From: Roseibium sp. TrichSKD4
GTDB taxonomy: Bacteria > Pseudomonadota > Alphaproteobacteria > Rhizobiales > Stappiaceae
Reading direction: 5' to 3'
NCBI RefSeq assembly: GCF_000148725.1
Contig: NZ_GL476319.1
Location: 334,024-398,023, forward strand
DNA length: 64,000 nucleotides
Shown: positions 27,180 through 35,852 of the stretch, piece by piece
Layout: each line of letters starts with the position of its first letter
How positions within the stretch are numbered: position 1 is the first letter of the stretch
The notes under the pieces: generated by a model
Told to the model about the DNA's origin: nothing
Databases searched by the model: none
Seen by the model: only the letters and a program-made list of their open reading frames with translations
Made by a program: the position numbers and the translations under genes

Positions 27180-28775
27180 TTACTCCGCAGCTGCCGGGAA
27201 GGCTTGTGAGACGGGTGCAATCTGAGGGCTACGCGGCGTTTCACCGTCCTCCGGCCCTTTTCGGATTGCCTTGAGCATCAAACTCACCTCAATCACCAAA
27301 AGCGTGGAATAAAGCGCGATAAACACAGCCAGAGTGATCATCACTTCCCAGACACTCAAGCTCGATACCGCTGCAGATGTGGGCAGCATGCCTTCGATGA
27401 TCCAAGGCTGGCGGCCGTATTCAGCCACGAACCACCCCATTTCGCAGGCAATCCAGGGGAAGGGGATGGACCAAACGGCAATATGCAAGATCCACCGATA
27501 ACGCGTTCGCAGATCATCCAGCCGCCCAGAGGAAGAAAAGTAGAAGATCACTGCGGTAAGGAGGATGAAAAAGAACCCGCAAGCCACCATGATCCGGAAA
27601 GCATAAAACATTGGCCAAACATTGGGCACTGCGGACCAAGCGGCCGCATCAATCTGCTCATTGGTGGCTTCCAATGGGGTGTCGGTAAAGGGCATCAGCA
27701 GATAGGCGTAGCCCAGCGTATGCTGGTTCTGGATGAACGTCTCCCGCACATCGGGGTCAACATCTTTGGGATTGGCCCGAATTTTCTGAAGCGCATCCCA
27801 GGCAATGGCCCCTTGTCGGATACGGTCCTTGGACTCCTCAACCAGCTCCTTGATGCCCGGAATTTGGGTATCCAGCGAGCGGGTGGCGATCAGGCCCATG
27901 ACATAGGGAACCTCAATGGCAAAGAGGTTATCCCGTTTTTCCATGTCCGGGATGGCAATCACATTGAACGACGCTGGCGCGGGCTCGGTCTCCCACATCG
28001 CTTCAATCGTCGCCAACTTCATCTTTTGGTTTAAGTTTGCCTCGTAACCGCTTTCATCACCTAGAACGACAACGGACAGCGCCGAAGCAAAACCGAAGGC
28101 CGACGCAACGGCGATGGAGCGTTTTGCAAGGTCGAGATACCGGTTTTTCAAGAGATACCAGGATGAAATGCCGATCACGAACAGCGCCGCCGTCACATAT
28201 CCTGCTGACACCGTATGCACGAATTTGGCCTGCGCCACCGGGTTAAAAAGTACCTCGTAGAAGCTCGTCACTTCCATGCGCATGGCATCCGGATTGAACA
28301 TTGCCCCTACCGGGTGCTGCATCCATCCATTGGCAATAAGGATCCAGAGTGCTGAGAGGTTTGTGCCGAGCGCCACAGCCCAGGTGGCAGCAAGGTGCTG
28401 GCGCTTTGTCAACTTGTCCCAGCCGAAGAAGAAAAGCCCCACAAAGGTGGCTTCCATGAAGAATGCCATCAGCCCTTCAATGGCCAGTGGCGCACCGAAA
28501 ACATCACCCACATATTGGCTGAAATAGGCCCAGTTCATACCAAACTGGAACTCCATCGTTAAACCGGTTGCGACACCCAGCACAAAATTGATGCCGAACA
28601 GGGTGCCCCAGAACTTGACCATGCGCTTCCAGATCTCTCGACCCGTCATCACATAGACCGTTTCCATCACAGCCAGCAGGATGGACAACCCAATCGTCAG
28701 GGGAACGAACAAAAAATGATACAGCGCAGTCATCGCAAACTGGAGCCGAGAAAGCTCAACGACGGAGAGTTCCAT
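27180..28775 (-). CDS. cydA: Cytochrome bd ubiquinol oxidase subunit I
   Basis: Subunit I carries hemes b558, b595 and d and oxidises quinol while reducing oxygen with high affinity. The protein has 531 residues. The N-terminal RLQFAMTALYHFLFVPLTIG includes the conserved heme-ligand His. The AYFSQYVGDVFGAPLAIEGL and FFMEATFVGLFFFGWDKL blocks, HTVSAGYVTAALFVIG (second heme His) and EYGRQPWIIEGMLPTSAAVS, with the quinol-site GRQPW, are all present. The length indicates an E. coli-like (long) Q-loop arrangement. About 175 bases separate it from cydC, so it may have its own promoter within the operon. Confidence 0.97.
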   Translation of the reverse strand: MELSVVELSRLQFAMTALYHFLFVPLTIGLSILLAVMETVYVMTGREIWKRMVKFWGTLFGINFVLGVATGLTMEFQFGMNWAYFSQYVGDVFGAPLAIEGLMAFFMEATFVGLFFFGWDKLTKRQHLAATWAVALGTNLSALWILIANGWMQHPVGAMFNPDAMRMEVTSFYEVLFNPVAQAKFVHTVSAGYVTAALFVIGISSWYLLKNRYLDLAKRSIAVASAFGFASALSVVVLGDESGYEANLNQKMKLATIEAMWETEPAPASFNVIAIPDMEKRDNLFAIEVPYVMGLIATRSLDTQIPGIKELVEESKDRIRQGAIAWDALQKIRANPKDVDPDVRETFIQNQHTLGYAYLLMPFTDTPLEATNEQIDAAAWSAVPNVWPMFYAFRIMVACGFFFILLTAVIFYFSSSGRLDDLRTRYRWILHIAVWSIPFPWIACEMGWFVAEYGRQPWIIEGMLPTSAAVSSLSVWEVMITLAVFIALYSTLLVIEVSLMLKAIRKGPEDGETPRSPQIAPVSQAFPAAAE

Positions 28776-28950
28776 CCCATTTCCTTTTATCAGCCAGCAG
28801 GTAATGCATAAAATACATCAGGGTCAGGGCACAAGGACACCCAAGATTGCAACAAATCACACGATGTCCAAAAAGCTGCAATAGCATAGCCACCTCTTAC
28901 GGAAGTTGGCTATAATTTTTATGGCAGCTTTCAAATTAAGGCAGCAGGCA

Positions 28951-30639
28951 TCAAGATTGAATGATTTGCCCGCCTTCGGTCAGTGCGAGAACTCGGTCCG
29001 CTCGGGCTATTTCCGACGCCTTATGTGCAATCATGAGAACAGCCGCCTCTCCTTTGAAAGCGAAAAAGCGGGCCAGAACATCTTCTGCCGTGTCAGGATC
29101 AAGCCCTTCGGTCAGTTCGTCCAGAACCCAAAGCTTTGGCGTCGTGAGATAGGCACGCGCCAGACCGAGCCGACGTTGCTCCCCCCCTGAAAAGCCAAGC
29201 CCTCCCTCGCCGATAATGGCCTGAAGCCCCTGGGCACTTTCCTTGCCCCTGTCTGAAAGCGCTGCCGCTTCCAAAGCCTCCCACAACTCTTCATCAGACG
29301 CGGCCGGGTTCGCGATCCGCAGGTTCTTGGCAATCGTTCCATGGAAGAGATAAGGCCGTTGGCTCAGCACCGTCACATGTGCCCTTAAATCAGCTTCACT
29401 CCAGTCTTGAAGGGGCAGCCCAAGAAGCCGAATTGTACCGCTGGCAGGCAAAAGTAAACCAGAGGCAAGGCTGGAAACCGTGCTCTTGCCGCAGCCGCTG
29501 CGCCCCGTAAGGGCAACCACTTCCGACGCTGCAACGGAAAAAGACAAATCCGTCAGAACCGGTTCTTCAGCAGCCGGATAACGATAGACAACGTTTTCAA
29601 AAACCAAGGCCTGGTCGGAGCCCGCCTTGTCCGCCTGAACGGACACCTGGTCGGAAAAATGCTGATCGAACCGCGAGGCTTCAGTTACCCCTTTGAAAAT
29701 ACGGTTTGACGCAAGGCGGGTGCGCGCGAGGCTCAAGGCCCCCGGCAAAACAGCTGCGAATACCTCAGGCAATGCAAGGGCAAACAAAAGCCCGCCAATC
29801 ACATAAGCAAGGGTGAGTTCCCCGCTGAGCGCAAGTTGACCCAACATCACCAGAAGCGCCGCAAACAACAGTTGCCCGGCCAAAAAGGCGTAAGCACTGA
29901 GCTGACCGGATCTGTTCCCTTGTTGGGCCTCAACGTCTTTCAAGCGATCAGATGCGGTCTCTACACTGCCGGAAGCTGCCTCCATTCCCCCGTAAATGGA
30001 AAGGTCTCGCCGACCAGCAACCAGATCGACAGTTCGAACGCGGATAGCATCAACAGCAGCTTCCTGACGACGAGCAGTATTGCGATCTCGCCGCCCAGCT
30101 GGCACGCGGCAAAGTGCGACAACGATGACAAGAAACCCTCCAAGCGGCAACAAGGCCAAAATGGTCAGCGCCCCCAGCGCAACAGCCGCCAGAACAGCCG
30201 TCAGAATGGCCACCACTATCGGCACAACCAGTCGCAGGTAAATCGCATCCAGAGCCGTCACGTCCGAGGTCAAACGGTTCATGACAACTGCACTGCGGGT
30301 CAGTTTACGCCCAAGCAGGGCTTCTGCCGCAGCCCCCTTGAAAACCTGAACCCGCAAATTGGCGAGAAACCGAAACGTCGCATCATGGGTCAGCAGCCGC
30401 TCACCGTACCGCCCGGCTGTGCGCGCAATTGCCAGCCCGCGGATAAGAGCGCTGGGGACGAATATGTTCAGGAAGACACCTGTCAGTCCGGCAACAGCGG
30501 CAGCTGTGATGAACCAACCGGCGACACCAAGCAGCGCCAGCCCCGCCACAACCGGAATGAGCGCAATCAAAAAGCCAGAGATAAACCGCATCCGGTCATG
30601 CGCAAACTGCAGTTTGATAATGTTCAGGAGCGCGGTCAT
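28951..30639 (-). CDS. cydC: Thiol reductant ABC exporter subunit CydC
   Basis: One half of the heterodimeric ABC exporter that moves cysteine/glutathione to the periplasm and is needed to assemble cytochrome bd. The protein has 562 residues: a six-helix membrane domain (about 1-320), then an ATPase with Walker A TGRSGCGKSTVSSLA, signature FSGGEQRRLGLARAY and Walker B LWVLDELTEGLD. Its ATG overlaps the cydD stop (ATGA), indicating coupled translation. The CydC rather than CydD assignment follows gene order and the second-position half-transporter. Confidence 0.95.
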   Translation of the reverse strand: MTALLNIIKLQFAHDRMRFISGFLIALIPVVAGLALLGVAGWFITAAAVAGLTGVFLNIFVPSALIRGLAIARTAGRYGERLLTHDATFRFLANLRVQVFKGAAAEALLGRKLTRSAVVMNRLTSDVTALDAIYLRLVVPIVVAILTAVLAAVALGALTILALLPLGGFLVIVVALCRVPAGRRDRNTARRQEAAVDAIRVRTVDLVAGRRDLSIYGGMEAASGSVETASDRLKDVEAQQGNRSGQLSAYAFLAGQLLFAALLVMLGQLALSGELTLAYVIGGLLFALALPEVFAAVLPGALSLARTRLASNRIFKGVTEASRFDQHFSDQVSVQADKAGSDQALVFENVVYRYPAAEEPVLTDLSFSVAASEVVALTGRSGCGKSTVSSLASGLLLPASGTIRLLGLPLQDWSEADLRAHVTVLSQRPYLFHGTIAKNLRIANPAASDEELWEALEAAALSDRGKESAQGLQAIIGEGGLGFSGGEQRRLGLARAYLTTPKLWVLDELTEGLDPDTAEDVLARFFAFKGEAAVLMIAHKASEIARADRVLALTEGGQIIQS

Positions 30640-32462
30640 GCCGTACTCCTTGTCAGGACGATGTGCTGATCTGCAAGATCAAGCAACTTGGGATCATGCG
30701 TGACGATAAGCATGGTCCGGGTCTTTCCGAGTTCACGTAACCCTGAGATCACATCACTTGCGGTTTCTGCATCAAGGCCGGCGGTTGGCTCATCTGCCAG
30801 AAACAGTTTGGCATCGGTGCGAAGCGCTGCCCTTGCCAAGGCAACCCGGCGGGCCTCGCCAACCGACAGGCCAAACCCGTCATCCCCAAGTTGGGTCTTG
30901 AGACCGGCCGGTAGTCGCGCCAACAGTTGCCCTGCACCAGCCAATTCCAGTGCGGCTTGCATCTCGTCCTGACTGGCATCGCTTTTTGCCAGCCGAAGGT
31001 TTGCTTGCAGAGAACCATGGAAAAGCCGTGGAGCTTGCCCCAGCCAGGCAAGCAATTGACGCCATTTATCGTTATCAAGGGAGCGAAGGTCCGTGCCATC
31101 AACGCTGATCAAACCTGCATCTGGAGTGTGAAACGCCAGAAGGCAGTCCAACAGCGTTGTTTTTCCAGCGCCACTTTCCCCAGTGATAACCAATGTTTGC
31201 CCGGCAGGCAGATCGAAACACACATTGTCCAGGACAGGCTTCGCTCCATGCGCGAAACTCAAGCCAGTGACTTGAATATGCGGCGCGCTCAAGCCACCGG
31301 CAGATTGTTCATTCGAAGAAGAGTTGGACGCCGGGCTGCTCAACTTCGTTTCCAAAGCCGGATGACCCGACGCCCCCGCGAGCCCCTCCATCAGGCCGCG
31401 TAACTTTTCGCTCGCCGCAAGTCCGGCAGCGCGATCATGATAGGCGAGTGCGTAGGATCTTAAAGGGGCAAAAAACTCCGGCACAAGCAACAAAATGAAG
31501 AGCCCGGAAAAATACCCAAGCGGCGCACTCCAAGTCCCGATGGAAATATCCCCCAACAGGGAAAAGCCGACATAAACTGCAACAAAAGCAATCCCCAGAG
31601 CGCTGAAGAGCTCCAACACTGTGGAGGACAGAAAGGCTATGCGCAGCACCTGCATCGTCCCCCGCCGGAAACGCTCGCCACTTGCTTCTACATCATCAAC
31701 GGTACGCTGCAGGGCGCCGAACAAGCGCAATGTTTCCAGACCCCGCACCCGATCCAGCAAGGTGCTTCCAAGGCTCGCCATTTCTTCTTGCTGGCGCGAA
31801 CTCGCCGCCTTTGCCCGCATGCCAATGAGCGCCATGAAGAACGGAATAATTGGTCCGCACACGAGCAGGATCACCGCCGCTAACCAGCTGAACGGCACAA
31901 TGCACGCCAATATGACGAGCGGGACGACCTTGACCCGAAACATCTGCGGATAGAACCGGCTGATATATGGCCCCAACGCATCGACGTGTTCCGCCAAATG
32001 GACGGAAACCGTTCCACTGTCTGGCATGGGAGCAGCTGGTGAAGTCGATGTAATTGTGTTGAGAAATTCTTTGCGGATGCGCTGCTTCGCGCTGCGAGCA
32101 ACATCACTCGCCTGCTTTGCGGAGGCCCATTGCAACCAGGCCCGAACATACGCAAGAAGACAAAAGCCAATGGCAGCATATGTCAGGTCGGCAACACCAA
32201 TCTCGAAACCTTCTGACGCCACGTGCTCACCGGCAAGCCCATAGTGCAAAAGCCCTGCGGCCACCCAAGCGATTATCCCGGCTTGCGCCACCCAAATCAC
32301 ATCACTAAGGCACACCAAAAGGCCAACTTTTTTCAATGCACCTCTGTCAGATGGGGAAAGCGGCCAGTTTTTATCTGTAGTTGGAGTTGCGTCTTCCTCA
32401 GCAATCTCATTTGCTAAAGGCGTTTCCATTCCAAGTGTCCGAGCGTTGGCAGATGACGTCAT
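30636..32462 (-). CDS. cydD: Thiol reductant ABC exporter subunit CydD
   Basis: The partner of CydC in the periplasmic thiol exporter. The protein has 608 residues with a six-helix membrane domain, then an ATPase with Walker A TGESGAGKTTLLDCLL, signature LSVGEARRVALARAAL and Walker B LFLADEPTAGLDAETASDV. The N-terminus has an extra hydrophilic stretch of about 45 residues before the conserved region; an internal ATG at 32429 is an alternative start. It is the first gene of the cydDCABX operon. A spacer of about 500 bases upstream presumably holds the operon promoter. Confidence 0.95.
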   Translation of the reverse strand: MTSSANARTLGMETPLANEIAEEDATPTTDKNWPLSPSDRGALKKVGLLVCLSDVIWVAQAGIIAWVAAGLLHYGLAGEHVASEGFEIGVADLTYAAIGFCLLAYVRAWLQWASAKQASDVARSAKQRIRKEFLNTITSTSPAAPMPDSGTVSVHLAEHVDALGPYISRFYPQMFRVKVVPLVILACIVPFSWLAAVILLVCGPIIPFFMALIGMRAKAASSRQQEEMASLGSTLLDRVRGLETLRLFGALQRTVDDVEASGERFRRGTMQVLRIAFLSSTVLELFSALGIAFVAVYVGFSLLGDISIGTWSAPLGYFSGLFILLLVPEFFAPLRSYALAYHDRAAGLAASEKLRGLMEGLAGASGHPALETKLSSPASNSSSNEQSAGGLSAPHIQVTGLSFAHGAKPVLDNVCFDLPAGQTLVITGESGAGKTTLLDCLLAFHTPDAGLISVDGTDLRSLDNDKWRQLLAWLGQAPRLFHGSLQANLRLAKSDASQDEMQAALELAGAGQLLARLPAGLKTQLGDDGFGLSVGEARRVALARAALRTDAKLFLADEPTAGLDAETASDVISGLRELGKTRTMLIVTHDPKLLDLADQHIVLTRSTA

Positions 32463-32702
32463 CCAGGCAGCCTTGCCACCCGTAAATGTGCCACATCCAG
32501 CGTCGCGCCCCTGCCCTCACTCGTCATTTCAGGCTCGTACTCCAAACCGGTTTTCCTGTCCCGAAGGGGGAAACTAATCAATCCAGTCAAAATATTCTAC
32601 CCCGTATGGGGGACAAAGCACGTACGAAAAAAATCAAATATTCCGCATAGTTACCCATTAGAATCGGTGGTGTACAAAAATCTGACATGTGATTTAGATG
32701 CC
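32463..32702. other. Spacer upstream of cydD, likely operon promoter
   Basis: A 240-base stretch without a gene. It should contain the cyd operon promoter on the minus strand. A short palindrome, CCCCGTATGGGG, lies near 32600. I looked for an FNR-type TTGAT-N4-ATCAA site and found no convincing match. Confidence 0.4.
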
Positions 32703-32842
32703 CAAATCGAAGGGGCTGAATTTCAGCCAGTCATTTTTGATGATTTTGCTTTCGATTCATTTTGTCCGTCAGCGCTTGTCCACGAGGGCTGACAGGTTCG
32801 AAATTCTCGTTAACTTGGCCGGCGTTTCGCCGGCCTTTTTTT
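32703..32842 (+). ncRNA. Candidate structured small RNA with intrinsic terminator
   Basis: A set of nested inverted repeats ends in a perfect terminator. An outer stem pairs AATCGAA (32705-32711) with TTCGATT (32751-32757) and encloses the hairpin GGCTGAA/TTCAGCC (32714-32728) and TCATTTTTGA. A second hairpin pairs GTCAGC (32768-32773) with GCTGAC (32788-32793), with further pairing inside. The terminator GGCCGGCG-TTT-CGCCGGCC plus seven T closes the unit. No open reading frame of note ends here. It could be a trans-acting sRNA, or a 5' leader/attenuator of the ABM-like gene that starts 115 bases later. No known RNA family was recognised. Confidence 0.5.
32817..32842 (+). terminator. Strong intrinsic terminator
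   Basis: GGCCGGCG (32817-32824), loop TTT, CGCCGGCC (32828-32835) and a run of seven T. It is a textbook rho-independent terminator on the plus strand, with no protein-coding gene upstream on that strand within several kilobases. Confidence 0.92.
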
Positions 32843-32957
32843 ATCCAAAAAGGAATTGGGAACAAAAACTCATTGCTGACAGAACGCTGTCAGCAGGCCC
32901 TTGCTAAACAGTCTCGGCCTGAAACGGGCATAGATAATAAACAAGGAAACCAATTAG

Positions 32958-33281
32958 ATGACCAAACCATGCCTCGAACTCGTCGTTTACAAAGTCCAAA
33001 ACGCCGAGGACGCACGCCGGGTCCGCCGGGAAGTTCAGAACTTCGTCAAATCCTATGATGGCTTCCTGTCCTGGGCTGCCTATGAAGGCAGCGAGGATGC
33101 GAACCAGTTCACCGATGTGGTCATGTGGGAGAGCCTGGAGGCTGCTAAAGCGGGGTCAGAAAAGTTCACCAGCGACGCACGCTGCAAGGCCGTCATGGAA
33201 CAAATCGATGCCATGGTGACAATGTGTCACTACTTTGAAGACCAGACAGTTTATGGCCAAAAGGCCACCGAAGCGGCCTAA
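32958..33281 (+). CDS. Small ABM-like (dimeric alpha-beta barrel) protein
   Basis: A 107-residue cytosolic protein that resembles the antibiotic-biosynthesis-monooxygenase-like ferredoxin-fold family. It has an initial strand LELVVYKVQ, a helix EDARRVRREVQNFVKSYDGF, strand LSWAAYEGSED, FTDVVMWESLEAAKAG, a helix and a final strand. Such domains dimerise; the function is very variable, and many members have no known activity. AAGGAAA precedes the ATG. It has its own terminator and lies just after the structured RNA candidate. Confidence 0.75.
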   Translation: MTKPCLELVVYKVQNAEDARRVRREVQNFVKSYDGFLSWAAYEGSEDANQFTDVVMWESLEAAKAGSEKFTSDARCKAVMEQIDAMVTMCHYFEDQTVYGQKATEAA

Positions 33282-33305
33282 TCCAGTAACCCTTCGCCCA
33301 AAAAC

Positions 33306-33336
33306 AAAAAAGGCGATGCACCAGCACCGCCTTTTT
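33306..33336. terminator. Bidirectional terminator
   Basis: AAAAAGGCG (33306-33314) and CGCCTTTTT (33328-33336) form a stem flanked by A and T tracts on both strands, with inner TGC/GCA pairing. It serves the ABM-like gene on the plus strand and mmsA on the minus strand. Confidence 0.9.
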
Positions 33337-33378
33337 GAGTTTACACGCCGCCGGTCTGCGCCGGCTTGGTGGGCTCGG

Positions 33379-34878
33379 TTATTTCATTGTCGGAATAGAA
33401 AATTCCGCACCTTGCCGGATGCCGGACGGCCAGCGTGAGGTGACAGTCTTGGTCCGGGTGTAGAACTTGAACGCATCCGGACCATGCTGGTTCAGATCGC
33501 CAAAGCCGGATTTCTTCCAGCCGCCGAAAGTGTGGTAGGCGAGCGGCACCGGGATCGGCACGTTGATGCCGACCATGCCGATGTTGATCCGGTTGGCAAA
33601 ATCGCGCGCCGTGTCACCATCGCGGGTGAAGATCGCAGTGCCATTGCCGTATTCGTGGTCCATCGCAAGACCGATAGCTTCCTCATAGGTTTTGGCGCGC
33701 ACGGTCGACAGGACCGGACCAAAGATTTCGGTCTTGTAGATGTCCATGTCCTTGGTGACGTGGTCGAACAGATGCGGACCGACAAAGAAACCGTTCTCAT
33801 AGCCCTGCATGGAGAAGTTACGGTTGTCGACAACCAACTTCGCACCCTGATCAACACCGGAGTTGATCAAGCGCAGGATGTTTTCCTGCGCGGCTTTGGT
33901 CACGACCGGCCCGAAGTCAATGTCGTCCCCAGCGGTCCAAGGACCAACTTTGAGTGCTTCAACACGCGGAACCAGTTTTTCGATCAGGCGATCAGCGGTC
34001 TCATCGCCAACCGGAACGGCAACGGAAATCGCCATGCAGCGCTCACCTGCTGCGCCATACCCGGCGCCAACGAGCGCATCTGCTGCCTGATCCAGATCCG
34101 CATCCGGCATGATGATCATGTGGTTTTTGGCACCACCGAAGCACTGGGCCCGTTTCCCGGTTTCGGCAGCCCGGTGATAAATGTAATGAGCGATCGGGGT
34201 AGAGCCGACGAAGCCAACAGCCTGAATGATGTCGTCGTCAAGGATCGCATCGACGCTTTCCTTGTCACCATTGACGACGTTCAAAACGCCATCCGGCAAC
34301 CCTGCTTCTTTCAGGAGTTCTGCCAGCATCATCGGAACGGACGGATCGCGTTCGGACGGCTTCATGATCATTGCGTTACCAGCAACAAGGGCCGGCCCCA
34401 TCTTCCAGAGCGGGATCATGGCCGGGAAGTTGAACGGGGTGATACCGGCAACAACGCCCAGCGGCTGACGCATGGAATACATGTCGATGCCCGGCCCTGC
34501 ACTGTCGGTGAATTCACCTTTGAGCAGATGCGGCGCGCCGATGCAGAATTCGATCACTTCCAGACCGCGCTGTACGTCGCCCTTGGCGTCGACAAAGGTT
34601 TTGCCGTGTTCGGAAGACAGCTTTTCGGCCAGCTTGTCCATGTCGCGGTTGAGAAGATCAACGAACTTCATCATCACGCGGGCGCGCTTCTGCGGGTTTT
34701 GAGCGGCCCACGCAGGCTGCGCAGCAGCAGCGTTTTCAACGGCTGCACGAAGCTCAGCCTTGGTTGCCAGAGCGACTTGCGCCTGAACCTCACCCGTCGC
34801 CGGGTTATAAACGTCGACGTAACGGCCGGACGCGCCTTCGACGTGTTGGCCGCCAATGAAATGACCGATCTTCTGCAT
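33379..34878 (-). CDS. mmsA: CoA-acylating methylmalonate-semialdehyde dehydrogenase
   Basis: An enzyme of valine and inositol/beta-alanine catabolism that converts methylmalonate semialdehyde (or malonate semialdehyde) to propionyl- or acetyl-CoA with NAD+. The protein has 499 residues. The signatures are GVVAGITPFNFPAMIPLWKM, VGFVGSTPIAHYIYHRAAET, and the catalytic segment GYGAAGERCMAISVAV with the nucleophilic Cys. MVGINVPIPVPLAYHTFGGW marks this subfamily, as does the NHMIIMPDADLDQAAD block. No other valine-catabolism gene is adjacent; a LysR regulator lies about 1 kb upstream on the other strand and may control it. Confidence 0.95.
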   Translation of the reverse strand: MQKIGHFIGGQHVEGASGRYVDVYNPATGEVQAQVALATKAELRAAVENAAAAQPAWAAQNPQKRARVMMKFVDLLNRDMDKLAEKLSSEHGKTFVDAKGDVQRGLEVIEFCIGAPHLLKGEFTDSAGPGIDMYSMRQPLGVVAGITPFNFPAMIPLWKMGPALVAGNAMIMKPSERDPSVPMMLAELLKEAGLPDGVLNVVNGDKESVDAILDDDIIQAVGFVGSTPIAHYIYHRAAETGKRAQCFGGAKNHMIIMPDADLDQAADALVGAGYGAAGERCMAISVAVPVGDETADRLIEKLVPRVEALKVGPWTAGDDIDFGPVVTKAAQENILRLINSGVDQGAKLVVDNRNFSMQGYENGFFVGPHLFDHVTKDMDIYKTEIFGPVLSTVRAKTYEEAIGLAMDHEYGNGTAIFTRDGDTARDFANRINIGMVGINVPIPVPLAYHTFGGWKKSGFGDLNQHGPDAFKFYTRTKTVTSRWPSGIRQGAEFSIPTMK

Positions 34879-35121
34879 GTGCTGATCTCCCTTATCTGAA
34901 GGCGAAACGGGAAAACTCCTCCTCCCGCAGCCAAATATCTGATTTTGTTTTGCCTTGCATTTTTATCGATTACAAGGCCGTATATCCCGCATCCGTTGTG
35001 CGTTTTTTATAGCAACACCATTTGTATCGTGACACGTTGAAGGCTTGGATGAATACAAAATGCGAGTATCCAAAGCTAACCAAGGTGAACTACGCGCCCG
35101 AAAGAGCCGACTGGAAAATCG
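34879..35121. other. Divergent promoter region, mmsA / Imm11-like gene
   Basis: A 243-base gap between divergent genes. A lower-GC stretch is seen at about 34930-35060. It presumably contains both promoters. No convincing operator was identified. Confidence 0.35.
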
Positions 35122-35784
35122 ATGACCAAGAAGAATGAGCAGACTTCCGAACCGTGTATTTGGCTTGTACATGGGCATATAGATCCTTCGAATGCACGTG
35201 CTTGGCGAGCTTTGGAGACTCTGGAATCTGGCGGGAAAACTCCGGAACCCATCTTGAAATCAATGCGTCAATCTTCAGTTGGCTGGTTTCTGCCACGAGA
35301 CCGTTTCCCAGAAGCCCTTTTTCCAAGCCCTGACCAGTTTCCGCTAGCTCATACCGAAAGAACAGCCCAAATTTTTTCCAACGGTTTCATTATGTTGGCT
35401 AGTGAAAGTGCTGAAGTCGTGCGGAGTTTTGATATGGGTGAAGGTGCGCTTTATCCAGTACGGCTCTGGCATCCCGACCGCGAAACGCAAGTCCCCGGAG
35501 ACTTCTTTTATCTCAGTCAGGGGAACAAGAAAGATGCCTTTCTGAGAGAGCGATCTGAAGGGTTCGATCAAATGGCCCAAGACATGTTGAGTGTTCACTG
35601 GAGGAGACCCAAACCGGCCAAATTGGTCTTTTCCAAAGAGGCATTGGGAGGTCCTGACCTGTGGTGGGACGAGACAATTTACGGTGATTTTTTCATCAGT
35701 GACCGGCTCAAAAGCGCGCTGGACGAGCGAGACCTTTCTGCCGACTGGCACTTTATGCGCTGCCCGGTCATATCCGACGACTGA
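35122..35784 (+). CDS. Unknown protein, resembles Imm11/DUF1629 immunity-like proteins
   Basis: A 220-residue soluble protein. The end (GDFFISDRLKSALDERDLSADWHFMRC) resembles the 'S-x-R-h-x-x-x-h...h-x-F' pattern of Imm11-type (DUF1629) proteins, which often act as immunity proteins to polymorphic toxins. The rest is unremarkable, with several Trp and Phe residues. No toxin gene is adjacent, so any immunity role would be as an orphan. The assignment rests on a faint resemblance only. It lies between mmsA and a LysR regulator and is co-directional with the latter. Confidence 0.6.
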   Translation: MTKKNEQTSEPCIWLVHGHIDPSNARAWRALETLESGGKTPEPILKSMRQSSVGWFLPRDRFPEALFPSPDQFPLAHTERTAQIFSNGFIMLASESAEVVRSFDMGEGALYPVRLWHPDRETQVPGDFFYLSQGNKKDAFLRERSEGFDQMAQDMLSVHWRRPKPAKLVFSKEALGGPDLWWDETIYGDFFISDRLKSALDERDLSADWHFMRCPVISDD

Positions 35785-35852
35785 ATTTCATCACGGCATT
35801 GCTGTTTCAGGAGTTGTTACAGTGCCTTACACACTGACCTTCGAGATTGAAC

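Noticed and set aside
32463-32702. Possible FNR (TTGAT-N4-ATCAA) site for the cyd operon
   Set aside because: No match with both half sites at the right spacing was found, upstream of cydD or between cydC and cydA.
32788-32806. GGTTCGAAATTC resembling a tRNA T-arm loop
   Set aside because: No acceptor stem, anticodon arm or D-arm could be fitted around it, and the region instead folds into other hairpins.
33484-34899. A long open frame on the plus strand opposite mmsA (over 470 codons)
   Set aside because: It is the shadow of the strongly biased codons of mmsA on the opposite strand; its composition (many His, Asn, Asp and Arg) and lack of any family match argue against a real gene.
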